Shown: piece by piece, positions 7,386 through 15,199 of the stretch | Layout of the letters: each line of letters begins with the position of its first letter | Position numbering within the stretch: position 1 is the stretch's first letter | Assembly (NCBI RefSeq): GCF_001570565.1 | Contig: NZ_BBXE01000021.1 | Coordinates: 1-64,000 of the forward strand | Direction: 5' to 3' | Length of the DNA stretch: 64,000 bases | Source: Herbidospora yilanensis | GTDB lineage: Bacteria; Actinomycetota; Actinomycetes; Streptosporangiales; Streptosporangiaceae | Position numbers and translations under genes: made by a program | Notes under the pieces: generated by a model | Seen by the model: only the letters and a program-made list of their open reading frames with translations | What the model was told of the DNA's origin: nothing | The model's database searches: none

Positions 7386-7757
7386 ATGACCTCGTCCAAA
7401 CCGAAGAACGTCCAGACGATGAAGCCCGAGACCGCGGCCAAGAAGCTGGACGTCCTGTTGTCGGCCACTCCCGCCGAGTTCCAGGAGGGCGTCGTCTCCA
7501 GGGACGAGCTGAACACGCTGCAGTCCGCACCTCCCGCCTGGCTGGTCGAGCTTCGGCGCAACGGCCCGCATCCCAAGCAGGTCGTGGCCGCCAAGCTCGG
7601 GGTCTCCATTTCCGGCCTGATCAGAAGCGGGATCACCGAGCCGCTCACCACTGCCGAGATCGATGCGCTGAAGGCGGAGAACCCGGCGTGGCTGGAGCGT
7701 GAGCGGGCCGTCCAGAAGGAGGCCCGCAAAGAGGCGCTTCGCCTCAAGCAGCGGTAG
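7386..7757 (+). CDS. DUF5997 family protein
   Basis: 123 residues, cytoplasmic and highly charged. The conserved opening (MKPETAAKKLDVLL) and the block WLVELRRNGPHPKQVVAAKLGVS identify DUF5997. The segment HPKQVVAAKLGVSISGLIRSGI looks like a helix-turn-helix: two short helices joined at a glycine, and a following helix rich in polar residues. No function is known for the family. Pairing with a LysR effector domain that has lost its own DNA-binding part suggests the two proteins may act together as a split regulator, which is inference. The ATG at 7386 is 7 nt below TATTCT. Confidence 0.8.
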   Translation: MTSSKPKNVQTMKPETAAKKLDVLLSATPAEFQEGVVSRDELNTLQSAPPAWLVELRRNGPHPKQVVAAKLGVSISGLIRSGITEPLTTAEIDALKAENPAWLERERAVQKEARKEALRLKQR

Positions 7758-7780
7758 TCACCTGATCGTCCGCATCCGCG

Positions 7781-9406
7781 TCAGCAGGCGGTGTCGGTGG
7801 CCGGGAGTTCACCGGTGGTGAGGTAGCGGGTGACAGTGGCGTTGAGGCAGGCGTTCCCGTAGTGCGGGAACGGGGCGTGGGTGTGGGCGTCGATCGTGAC
7901 CAGGCGTGACCCGCGGATGCGCGCGGCCACCGCCCTGCTCACAGACGGCGGCACCGCCACGTCCCGCAGGGCCGCGACGACCAGGGCGGCCGGCGCGCGG
8001 TTGCCGTCGAGCCGCACCGTCTCGTCCTTGGCGGGCGGCCAGAACGCGCAGGGGTTGATGTTGGCGTTGCCCGGGCCGAACAGCGGGTGGCGGTCCCGCT
8101 GGGAGGCGATGTCGCGCAGGTAGACGCGCGGGTCGCGCGGCCAGGGGGCGTCGGCGCAGCGGTAGGCGATGTTGGTGGCGGTGTGGTGGTCGGCGGGCAC
8201 GCCGGGCACGCCCTCGGGCCGCGGAGGGCCGATGGGGAAGGGCAGGAACGGCTCCCGTCCGGCCGCGACGGCCGCGAAGGCCGCGGCGACGACGCCGAAG
8301 GCGCGCTCGTCGTAGATCCCGGCCACCAGCAGGGCACCCAGCTCGCCGGCGGTCCAGGCGTGACCGCCGATGACGATGGGCGCTCGGGCGGCCCGGTCGA
8401 GGATCCCGGTGAGCGTGGCGTGCACCTGTGCGGTGGTCTCCCCCAGACCGTATTCGGCGTGCCGGACGGCGGCCCAGGCGGCGAGGGCCACCGTTCCCTC
8501 TTCGAACGCGGGGGTGCGGCCGATCTCGTAGGGCCGCCAGATGGTGTCGGCGTTCACCGGGCTGTCGAGTACGAACCGGTCCACGCGGTGCGGGAACAGC
8601 GTGCCGTAGACGGTGCCGAGCAGTCCCGCGTACGAGCCTCCCAGGTAGGAGATCTTCTCCTCGCCGAGGGCCGCGCGGATGAGGTCCATGTCGCGGGCGG
8701 CATTCGCGGTGGTGGCGTGCGGCAGGGCCCAGCCGGAGGCCCGTACGCAGTCCTCTGCGTACCGCCGGGCCTCGGCGGCTTCGGCGGGGAAGCGTCCGGG
8801 GGTCGCGGGGCGTACCCAGAACCCGCCGGGCTCCTCCTCGGGCTGCCCGCAGCCGATGGGCGTGCTGCGCTCGACGAATCTCATGTCGAACCCGATCAGG
8901 TCATACCGGGCGCGGACCTCGGCGGACAGCGCCGGGGCGAGGCTCACCGGCAGCGGGACGCCCGGCCCGCCGGGTCCGCCGCCGGTCGTGAGCAGAACGC
9001 CCCGGCGCCGCGCCGGGTCGGTGGCGGGCAGCCGGGAGACGACGACGGAGATGGTGCGGCCGCGCGGGCGGCGGTGGTCGAGGGGGACGGTGACCCGTGC
9101 GCATCGCAGGTCCGGCGTGCTCACCCCGGCGCACGCCTCCCACCGCAGCCCCTTGTCACCGGTGGCGGCACCGGGTGTGGCCACCGCGGGGGCGGCCAGC
9201 GCCGCGGCGGCGACCGGTGCGAGCGCGGCGGCCGTCACGGCACGGACGAGGCGTGCGAACCGGCCCCGCCCGCGTGCCGGGTCGGCCGGGACCACGCTGC
9301 CCTGCCTGCGGCGGTCCGCCACCGAAGCCGCGGCCGCGTGGTCGGAGAGCCGTGTCACCCGGGGCGGGCGAGCGCCGTCTGGGGAGTCGCCCGTGGTGTC
9401 CGTCAT
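7781..9406 (-). CDS. Secreted alpha/beta hydrolase, tripeptidyl aminopeptidase-like (S33)
   Basis: 541 residues. A long n-region precedes a hydrophobic Ala-rich export segment (about 56-77, ending AVATPGA), then an alpha/beta-hydrolase with C-terminal TAP-like domain. The oxyanion region is TTGGGPGGPGVP, the nucleophile elbow LGGSYAG places Ser258, the acid is probably the Asp in ALRDVAVP, and the His lies in IDAHTHAPF. The usual GFDPRGVG before the elbow is altered to GFDMRFVER, so substrate fit may differ from the tripeptidyl aminopeptidases of Streptomyces. Cysteines near both ends fit an exported, disulfide-bonded enzyme. Start at 9406 is supported by GGAGAG 7 nt upstream. Confidence 0.85.
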   Translation of the reverse strand: MTDTTGDSPDGARPPRVTRLSDHAAAASVADRRRQGSVVPADPARGRGRFARLVRAVTAAALAPVAAAALAAPAVATPGAATGDKGLRWEACAGVSTPDLRCARVTVPLDHRRPRGRTISVVVSRLPATDPARRRGVLLTTGGGPGGPGVPLPVSLAPALSAEVRARYDLIGFDMRFVERSTPIGCGQPEEEPGGFWVRPATPGRFPAEAAEARRYAEDCVRASGWALPHATTANAARDMDLIRAALGEEKISYLGGSYAGLLGTVYGTLFPHRVDRFVLDSPVNADTIWRPYEIGRTPAFEEGTVALAAWAAVRHAEYGLGETTAQVHATLTGILDRAARAPIVIGGHAWTAGELGALLVAGIYDERAFGVVAAAFAAVAAGREPFLPFPIGPPRPEGVPGVPADHHTATNIAYRCADAPWPRDPRVYLRDIASQRDRHPLFGPGNANINPCAFWPPAKDETVRLDGNRAPAALVVAALRDVAVPPSVSRAVAARIRGSRLVTIDAHTHAPFPHYGNACLNATVTRYLTTGELPATDTAC

Positions 9407-9746
9407 GTCGTCACTCTCCGTCCTGCGTGCGTGCACGTCCCTGCCGTGAACGGGCGGTTCGCGAGCGGCACCCGGGAGGCCGGGCCCTGACGATCACCTG
9501 GCGGGCGGGCCGTGTCAAGCCGGCGGCGGCGGTCCGATCATGTCGGCCTGGTCAGGCGGATCGCCGCCCCTGATCGTTTTCAGTGGGTTTTCACGGCGGC
9601 CGCCGGTGGGCGGGGGTCGCGGTCGTACAGAGACGACCATGAGAGATGCATCCTGCGGCAACGTCATGTTGGCCTGGGGTTCAGGTGAGGCTCCAAAGCT
9701 CTTCCGGTCGGGGACACACCGCCTGGCCGTACCGCAGGAGTTACCA
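9407..9746. other. Divergent promoter region, 340 bp
   Basis: This stretch separates the minus-strand hydrolase from the plus-strand PhoX-like gene and should hold both promoters. A GCAGGAG ribosome site for the PhoX-like gene lies at 9734-9740. No reading frame here has both a start and coding bias. A single GTTCAGG at about 9679 is too weak to be called a PHO box. Confidence 0.4.
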
Positions 9747-11243
9747 ATGAGCATTTCTCGCCGCCAGATCTTTTCCGGAAGCGCCGCCACCGCCGTCGGC
9801 CTCGCCGTCGGGGGCGTGCTGCCGACCCTTGGCGCGACCCCGGCCTCGGCCGCGTCCAGCACGGGGACCGCCGGGCGGCCGCTGCGTCCGTTCCCGCCGC
9901 TGAAGGACGACCCCAACGGCATCCTCGCGCTGCCCGAGGGCTTCTCTTACAAGATCGTCACCCGTGAGGGGCAGACCGACATGTCGTTCGGCCAGGGCAA
10001 GACGCCCGGCATGCACGACGGCACCGGTGTCGTGGGCATGAAGCACTCCGGCCTGACGTTCATCCTGAACCACGAGTCGGCGCCGCACGCGGTCCCGCAC
10101 GGCGTCCCGCACATCCCCGGCACCGTCTACGACCCGGGCGCGCCGAACGCGGGCGGCTGCACCGTCGTCACCACCGACCCCAACGGCAACCTGACCGGGC
10201 AGTGGGTCGGCATCTCCGGCACGGTCCGCAACTGCGCCGGCGGCGTCACCCCGTGGGGCACCTGGCTGACCTGCGAGGAGTCGTCGAACCGCGCGGGCAG
10301 CACCTGGTCGGGCGGCGGGCAGACCGGCACCTACCAGAAGGACCACGGTTACGTCTTCGAGGTCTACCCGGACCCCTCCGGCGCGCAGCTCCCCAAGCCG
10401 ATCAAGGCGTTCGGCCGCTTCGACCACGAGGCCCTCGCCGTCGAGCCGAAGCAGCGCCGCGTATACCTCTCCGAGGACGCCAGCGGGCCCAACGGCCTCT
10501 TCTACCGGTGGACGGCCAGCCAGGGCCGCCTGGAGAAGGGCATCGCCGACCAGCTCGGCGACACCGAGGGCACCCTTGAGGCGATGCAGATCCGCCTGGA
10601 CGACGGCAGCATCGTCCCCGACGTCGCCTACATCACCTCGGCGCAGCTCGGCCGTCCGTTCAACGTGACGTGGACGCCGGTCCCCGACCGTGACGCCAAG
10701 ACCACGCCCACCCGCCTCCAGTTCGCCGACGGCACCGTCACCCGGGGCAAGAAGTTCGAGGGCGTCTGGAGCAACGGCGACGGCTGCTACATCGTCAACA
10801 GCTACGCCTACGCCACCGCCGACCTGCCCCCGGACGCGGCCAAGCACGACGGCATGGTCTGGTTCTACGACTACAAGGACGAGACGATCACGCTGGTCAC
10901 GTACTTCCCGCACAACCCCTTCTCCGAGGGCGAGGGCGTGAACCCCAAGTACGCCGACATGACCTTCGACGGCCCCGACAACGTGACCGTCACCCCGTGG
11001 GGCACGCTGGTCCTGGCCGAGGACGGCGCCCGCGCCTCCCACGTCCTCAGCTCGATCCCGGGCGGACCCACCTACGCGATCGCCCGCAACCAGCTCCAGA
11101 TCGGCACCAGCAACGGCGCGCCGACCTACTCGGAGTTCACCGGCCCGACCTTCTCCCCTGACGGCAAGGTCCTGTTCGTGAACATCCAGACCCCCGGCAT
11201 CACCCTCGCCATCACCGGCCCGTGGCAGGACTACCTGCGCTGA
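9747..11243 (+). CDS. PhoX family (DUF839) phosphatase-like protein, Tat-exported
   Basis: 498 residues. A twin-arginine signal (SRRQIFSGSAATAVGLAVGG, with R5-R6) ends at ATPASA-A, so it is exported folded, as expected for a metal enzyme. The mature domain matches PhoX/DUF839: ALPEGFSYKIVTREG, MHDGTG, LNHES, GTWLTCEES, KDHGYVFEV, GRFDHEALAVEP, VYLSEDAS and DGPDNVTVTPWGTLVLAEDG. In PhoX, glutamate and aspartate side chains in such motifs hold calcium and iron, and the CEES and HEA/ED motifs are present. It likely hydrolyses phosphomonoesters outside the cell. A hairpin follows the gene. Confidence 0.85.
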   Translation: MSISRRQIFSGSAATAVGLAVGGVLPTLGATPASAASSTGTAGRPLRPFPPLKDDPNGILALPEGFSYKIVTREGQTDMSFGQGKTPGMHDGTGVVGMKHSGLTFILNHESAPHAVPHGVPHIPGTVYDPGAPNAGGCTVVTTDPNGNLTGQWVGISGTVRNCAGGVTPWGTWLTCEESSNRAGSTWSGGGQTGTYQKDHGYVFEVYPDPSGAQLPKPIKAFGRFDHEALAVEPKQRRVYLSEDASGPNGLFYRWTASQGRLEKGIADQLGDTEGTLEAMQIRLDDGSIVPDVAYITSAQLGRPFNVTWTPVPDRDAKTTPTRLQFADGTVTRGKKFEGVWSNGDGCYIVNSYAYATADLPPDAAKHDGMVWFYDYKDETITLVTYFPHNPFSEGEGVNPKYADMTFDGPDNVTVTPWGTLVLAEDGARASHVLSSIPGGPTYAIARNQLQIGTSNGAPTYSEFTGPTFSPDGKVLFVNIQTPGITLAITGPWQDYLR

Positions 11244-11275
11244 CGCGCGGCCTGACCACGGTCGAACTCGTCGGC

Positions 11276-11293
11276 GGCGCGGACGTCCGCGCC
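11276..11293 (+). terminator. Palindromic hairpin after the PhoX-like gene
   Basis: GGCGCGGAC/GTCCGCGCC is a perfect 18-bp inverted repeat 33 nt past the PhoX-like stop and just upstream of the -10 box of the next gene. It has no T-tract. It could terminate the PhoX-like transcript or bind a regulator of the next gene. Confidence 0.45.
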
Positions 11294-11309
11294 GTCGGCG
11301 GCCTCCGGT

Positions 11310-11315
11310 TATTCT
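11310..11315 (+). promoter_or_regulatory. -10 box TATTCT for the AlkD-like gene
   Basis: TATTCT ends 5 nt before the GTG at 11321, and there is no ribosome site between them, consistent with a leaderless transcript. Confidence 0.45.
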
Positions 11316-11320
11316 GTGCG

Positions 11321-12007
11321 GTGACCGACGTACAGGATGAGGCCGCGATGGTGGCCGAGGTGCTGGCCGAACTGGCCGAACTCGAAGATCCGAAGACGCG
11401 AGCGGTGAACGAGCGGCACGGCGACGACCACGGCGTCAACCTCGGCAAACTGCGTGCGCTCGCGAAGCGGCTGAAGACGCGGCACGACCTCGCCTGCCGC
11501 CTGTGGGAGACCGGCGACACCGCCGCGCGGCTGCTGGCGCTGCTGATCTGCCGCCCGAAGGCGTTCGGCGCGCCCGAACTCGACACCATGCTGCGCGAGG
11601 CCCGCGCCCCCAAGGTCCACGACTGGCTCGTCAACTACGTCGTGAAGAAGAGCCCCCACGCGGAGCGACTGCGCCTGTCCTGGACGGCCGACCCCGACCC
11701 GGTCGTCGCGAGCGCCGGCTGGGCGCTCACCACCGAGAACGTGACGAAGAAGCCCGGCGTCCTCGACCTGCCCGGCCTGCTCGACACCATCGAGGCCGAG
11801 ATGAAGCACGCCCCCGGCCGCCTGCAGTGGGCGATGAACCACTGCCTGGCCCAGATCGGCATCGACCACCCCGGACTCCGCACCCGCGCCGTCGACATCG
11901 GTGAGCGCCTTGAGGTGCTGAAGGACTACCCGACGCCTCCGGGCTGCACGTCGCCGTTCGCACCCATCTGGATCGCCGAGATCGTACGCAGGCAGTCCGC
12001 GCAGTAG
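11321..12007 (+). CDS. DNA alkylation repair (AlkD-like HEAT repeat) protein
   Basis: 228 residues, all helical. It opens with an acidic helix (VLAELAELEDPKTRAVNERHG), the typical start of AlkD-family glycosylases, then successive HEAT-like helix pairs containing GVNLGKLRALAKRLK, RLWETGDTAARLLALLI, WLVNYVVKK and VASAGWALTTE. AlkD releases bulky alkyl bases without flipping them. This family also includes members without proven glycosylase activity, so repair of alkylated DNA is the likely but not certain job. It begins at a GTG 5 nt below TATTCT. Confidence 0.75.
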   Translation: MTDVQDEAAMVAEVLAELAELEDPKTRAVNERHGDDHGVNLGKLRALAKRLKTRHDLACRLWETGDTAARLLALLICRPKAFGAPELDTMLREARAPKVHDWLVNYVVKKSPHAERLRLSWTADPDPVVASAGWALTTENVTKKPGVLDLPGLLDTIEAEMKHAPGRLQWAMNHCLAQIGIDHPGLRTRAVDIGERLEVLKDYPTPPGCTSPFAPIWIAEIVRRQSAQ

Positions 12008-12307
12008 CTCGTGTACGGCCCTGGTCGTCCCGGTGGGCGCGGGACTCGTCATGGGCCAGCGCAGCCGCGCTGGGGGCGCTGAAGACGGGAGGGGCGGCGC
12101 GCCCCGGCCAGTGCCGTGATCAAGAACGTGGCGGCCAGACCGTCGGGTCGCTCCAGACCGAGGACGCCGGAAACGGCGGCGCCGTATCCCAGCGTCGCAG
12201 CAACGCGGCAGCTATAACGAGCGTTTTTGAATCCGTCTTCTGCGGCGCCGTCACGATCGGCACCCGCTGGTTGTGCCTTCGTCGGGGAAGCGCGCATCCT
12301 GCTGGCC
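12008..12307. other. Intergenic, no supported gene
   Basis: The 300 bp between the AlkD-like gene and the small frame at 12308 contain no frame I can support. A short AT-rich patch (GAGCGTTTTTGAATC, about 12219-12233) could be part of a promoter for the next frame. Confidence 0.35.
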
Positions 12308-12505
12308 ATGAGCAGCGGAGATTTGTTCGGGCGGTGGGGGATGTGGTGGCGTTCTCTGATCGGCATCGCGGCCGATATCGCCCGGCCGGGCGCGACCACC
12401 GGGGCCGTGGTGAGGGTCCCGGTCATTCCGGGAGTGATGGAGCTGGTCGCTCTCCAGCTCGGGTTCGAACATGGCCTGATCCGGATCGCCACCTCGGAAG
12501 AATGA
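12308..12505 (+). CDS. Small hypothetical protein
   Basis: 65 residues, MSSGDLFGRWGMWWRSLIG at the start and a hydrophobic C-terminal half (VPVIPGVMELVALQLG). Third positions are mostly G/C. The stop codon leads straight into a perfect terminator palindrome, which supports transcription in this direction. No ribosome site is visible before the ATG, and I know no family. It could be a true small gene or a fragment. Confidence 0.4.
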   Translation: MSSGDLFGRWGMWWRSLIGIAADIARPGATTGAVVRVPVIPGVMELVALQLGFEHGLIRIATSEE

Positions 12506-12533
12506 AGGCCTTCCCCGCGCGGGGAAGGCCTTC
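12504..12533. terminator. Perfect 15-bp inverted repeat between convergent genes
   Basis: GAAGGCCTTCCCCGC pairs exactly with GCGGGGAAGGCCTTC with no unpaired loop bases between the arms. It lies between the small gene ending at 12505 and the reductase gene that ends at 12573 on the other strand, so it can terminate both. Confidence 0.75.
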
Positions 12534-12572
12534 GAGTGAGATCGTGATCAGGTCCGGGCCGACGCTGCCAGC

Positions 12573-13166
12573 CTACGCTTCGCGTCGCTGCGGCCCGACG
12601 CCCTCCGGTATGCCCGTGTGCAGGTGCGGAATGTACACGAGCTTCTGCGTGCGGCCGTCGAGCACGGTCGACTCGACGAGCTCGAGGTCGAAATCCGGGC
12701 CGTCGTGGAACAGGGACGCGTAGCCGGCCTTTCCGGTGATCGCGGGGAAGACCATCACCTCGAGGAAATCCACGAGCCCCGCCGCAAGCAGGGAGCGATT
12801 GAGAGAGATGCTGCCGTGGGATCGCATAGGCACGTCGGTCTCGCGCTTGAGCCGCTCCATCGCGGTCACGGCATCGTCCGAGATGACGGTCGAGTTCGAC
12901 CATCCGAGCGGCTCGCTCAGCGTGCTCGAGAACACGATCTTCGGTAGTGCCGTGAGGCTGTCGTAGTAAGGCTCGTCGTACTCAGCGACGAACTTACGGA
13001 ACTCGCGGAATGTCGTTGCTCCGTAGACCAGCACCTGGTCCTGCGCGTACTTCCGCACCAGGTAGTCCCGGAGATCGGGGCCCTCCTTGCCCCAGTACCC
13101 GGGCCAGCCGCGCGCCGAGCCGTTGCCGTCGAGGCTGCTGAAGAAGTCGACCGTCAGGGTGGCCAT
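12573..13166 (-). CDS. RibD C-terminal/dihydrofolate reductase-like protein
   Basis: 197 residues. The fold opens with MATLTVDFFSSLDG, the strand and Asp typical of the RibD-C/DHFR-like superfamily, then VLVYGATTFREF, LPKIVFSSTLSEP, DVPMRSHGSISLNRSLLAAGLVDFL and a final strand TQKLVYIPH. These proteins bind NADPH, and most actinomycete members have no assigned substrate. The ATG at 13166 has GGGAGAG upstream. The gene is alone, divergent from the XRE-cupin regulator, which may or may not control it. Confidence 0.8.
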   Translation of the reverse strand: MATLTVDFFSSLDGNGSARGWPGYWGKEGPDLRDYLVRKYAQDQVLVYGATTFREFRKFVAEYDEPYYDSLTALPKIVFSSTLSEPLGWSNSTVISDDAVTAMERLKRETDVPMRSHGSISLNRSLLAAGLVDFLEVMVFPAITGKAGYASLFHDGPDFDLELVESTVLDGRTQKLVYIPHLHTGIPEGVGPQRREA

Positions 13167-13479
13167 TAGATGCTCTCCCGTTCGCCGGTCCTGGTGGTAG
13201 TCATGTCGGTACTCCACATCCGGGTGGTCTGGTCGACCGCCGCTCAGTTAAGCCACGAAGGCCGCGACCCGTATCCGACAGGTCGCGCAGCTCCGTTACG
13301 CCTCATGTGTGCATAGTGGACGTACTGGGCGTCCTGTGGCAACAAGGCGTGCTGAAACGGCAACAGTGCGCCGCAGTTGACCGGCCTTCTCCGGATGGCC
13401 CAGAGAACGTTGATCCTGTCCGCCTGGAAAGGCATGCTGTTCTAGCAACATCGTGAGACGGAAGGGCAAGAGATCGAGC
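13167..13479. other. Divergent promoter region with a possible 46-codon leader frame
   Basis: This region holds the promoters of the reductase and the XRE-cupin gene. A 46-codon frame from GTG 13316 ends in a TGA that overlaps the GTG at 13453 (GTGA), just before the regulator. The overlap could couple translation, or the frame could be the residue of an older gene. No ribosome site supports its start. Confidence 0.3.
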
Positions 13480-14067
13480 ATGGGGGACGAGCTGTCCGCG
13501 GTCGGTCCCCGGTTGCGTGCGATCCGGGAGTCGCGGCGCATGACCATCAGGTCGGTGTCGGATGCCACGGGCATCTCGGCCAGCACACTCTCCCGGCTTG
13601 AGTCGGGGAACAGGCGCCCCCAGCTTGAGCTGCTGATGCCGTTAGCGAGACTCTACCGGCTGCCGCTTGACGACCTCGTCGGCGCACCTGCCCTCGGAGA
13701 TCCCCGGATCCACCCGCGTCCGCGAGTCCGGGACGGGGTCGTCACGATGCCGCTGTCCAGCGGCTCCGGGGCGTGGGAGGCCTTCAAGCAGGTGCATCCG
13801 CCAGCGCCGGGGAAGCCGATCAGGCAATGGGTCCACCCGGGATGGGACTGGATCTACGTGATCGCCGGACGGATGCGGCTCCTCATCGGCGAAGACGAGT
13901 TGATCGTCGACGCCGGCGACGCCGTCGAGTTCGACACGCGCGTGCCGCACGGCTTCGGCAACCCCGGGCCCGAGGTCCTCGAAGTGCTGTGCATGTTCAA
14001 CCCCGACGGAGCGAAGCTGCACAGCCGGGCAGTCGAGATGGGAGAGGAACCGGACGATGCCGGCTGA
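13480..14067 (+). CDS. XRE-family regulator with C-terminal cupin domain
   Basis: 195 residues. Residues 9-66 form an XRE helix-turn-helix: LRAIRESRRMTIRSVSDATG, ISASTLSRLESGNRRPQ. Residues about 95-190 form a single cupin barrel: WDWIYVIAGRMRLLIGEDEL and VEFDTRVPHGFGNPGP, with the HG histidine in the second cupin motif. This architecture is common in regulators of small-molecule catabolism or efflux, the cupin sensing a ligand or metal. ATG 13480 is preferred; GTG 13453, which adds nine basic residues, is possible and is preceded by an overlapping leader frame. Confidence 0.85.
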   Translation: MGDELSAVGPRLRAIRESRRMTIRSVSDATGISASTLSRLESGNRRPQLELLMPLARLYRLPLDDLVGAPALGDPRIHPRPRVRDGVVTMPLSSGSGAWEAFKQVHPPAPGKPIRQWVHPGWDWIYVIAGRMRLLIGEDELIVDAGDAVEFDTRVPHGFGNPGPEVLEVLCMFNPDGAKLHSRAVEMGEEPDDAG

Positions 14068-14293
14068 ATATCCGGCCGTGCGGTCGGGCGGTCTCAGTGA
14101 GAAATAACCCCGGAGATGTGCGACACGAAGTTGCGCGTAATGAGTGAACATGCTGATGGGAGGCTCGGCTGATGTCGTAGGCGTGGCCCAGGCCAGTGTT
14201 CGAGGCCTGTCCTCATCCGACGTGCGGCCGTGCAGACAACTTCCGAATCGACAGCTCTTCAAGCTCCAATACGCTCGCCAAGCGATGCAAGGC
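14068..14293. other. Intergenic, no supported gene
   Basis: 226 bp between convergent genes. No coding frame or clear hairpin terminator was found. Confidence 0.35.
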
Positions 14294-14686
14294 TTACTGC
14301 GGTAGTGCGGCGATCTGCGTCTGAGCCGTCGGGCCCGGCTCGCCGATCACGTACTGGCCGGCCCCTCGCTCGGCGAGCAACTCGCGCCACGTCTTGCTCC
14401 CGCGGGGCGGGGCTTGCCCCGCCGCCGTCAACTCCTGGACCCGGGCCGCTCGCTCGTACATCTCCCGGCGGCCCACCGGATCTCTGACCGAATCGCAGGC
14501 GATCAGCCACCACGTGTGGATGAACTCGTTCAGCCGCCCGAGATCCAGGCTCGCCCGCACTTCGGTGAGGACATGGTCGAGCCCGACGTCGAAACCGTCC
14601 CGATCCTGCGGCACGACCAGAGCATGACGGATGGCGCGCAGGTTCTTCTCCGGGAGAGGGGACGACTCCTGTGGCTGGGCGCTCAT
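14294..14686 (-). CDS. DUF6247 family protein
   Basis: 130 residues, soluble. The conserved core LRAIRHALVVPQDRDGFDVG is followed by WWLIACDSVRDPVGRREMYERAARV, the signature of DUF6247. Members are small and often encoded with toxin-like RelE partners; here no partner gene is visible, as the 3' neighbour is convergent and the 5' neighbour divergent. An orphan antitoxin-like role is possible but only inference. Confidence 0.7.
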   Translation of the reverse strand: MSAQPQESSPLPEKNLRAIRHALVVPQDRDGFDVGLDHVLTEVRASLDLGRLNEFIHTWWLIACDSVRDPVGRREMYERAARVQELTAAGQAPPRGSKTWRELLAERGAGQYVIGEPGPTAQTQIAALPQ

Positions 14687-14764
14687 GGCTCGAGTTCATG
14701 TACGCGCGGCCGGCGCGCCGGCGGCTTTGCCGAAACCGGTCCTTATGCGCTCTTAACAACTAGG

Positions 14765-14782
14765 CTCCTAAAGTACTAGGAG
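14765..14782 (+). promoter_or_regulatory. Palindromic operator upstream of the GntR gene
   Basis: CTCCTAAAGTACTAGGAG is an 18-bp inverted repeat (arms CTCCTA/TAGGAG around AGTACT) that ends 9 nt before the ATG at 14792. YtrA-type GntR regulators bind such repeats in their own promoters. TAGATA (14785-14790) could be the -10 box, in which case translation would start at GTG 14804 rather than 14792. Confidence 0.6.
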
Positions 14783-14791
14783 ACTAGATAA

Positions 14792-15199
14792 ATGGAGCGC
14801 TCAGTGATCGAGTTCCACCTGGACGGCAGGTCCGGCGTCTCGTCCTACCTGCAGCTCGTCCACCAGGTCCGTCAGGCCATGCGCCTCGGCCTTCTCCGCG
14901 AGGGAGACCAGCTCCCCACCGTCAAAGAGGTCGTCGCCCAGCTCGCGATCAACCCCAACACCGTCCTCAAGGCCTACCGCGAGCTCGAACACGAGGGCCT
15001 CGCGGCGGCCCGTCCGGGGGTCGGCACGTTCATCACCAGAACCCTCACCGACGCCTCCAGCCGGGCCGCGCAGGCGCCGCTCCGCCAGGACCTGCGGCGC
15101 TGGCTCACCAAGGCGCGCAAGGCGGGGCTCGACGACGAGTCGATCGAGGCCCTCTTCATGACCACGTTCCGTGCCGCGGCACAGGAGGACATCGCATGA
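14792..15199 (+). CDS. GntR family regulator, YtrA type
   Basis: 135 residues. The winged helix (about 12-78) contains YLQLVHQVRQAMRLGLLREG, QLPTVKEVVAQLAINPNTVLKAY and GVGTFITR. The tail is short (about 50 residues) and has no effector domain, which defines the YtrA subfamily that controls ABC transporter operons. It is the first gene of the operon, overlaps the ABC ATPase start (ATGA) and has a palindrome over its promoter, so it should repress the operon until a signal, typically a cell-envelope stress or antibiotic, is present. Confidence 0.85.
   Translation: MERSVIEFHLDGRSGVSSYLQLVHQVRQAMRLGLLREGDQLPTVKEVVAQLAINPNTVLKAYRELEHEGLAAARPGVGTFITRTLTDASSRAAQAPLRQDLRRWLTKARKAGLDDESIEALFMTTFRAAAQEDIA

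Noticed and set aside
8087-9490. 467-codon plus-strand frame opposite the TAP-like hydrolase
   Set aside because: No motif, composition typical of antisense frames in high-G+C DNA, while the opposite strand has a catalytic triad.
9670-9700. Possible PHO box (GTTCAGG) upstream of the PhoX-like gene
   Set aside because: Only one partial repeat unit; actinomycete PHO boxes need two adjacent 11-nt direct repeats.
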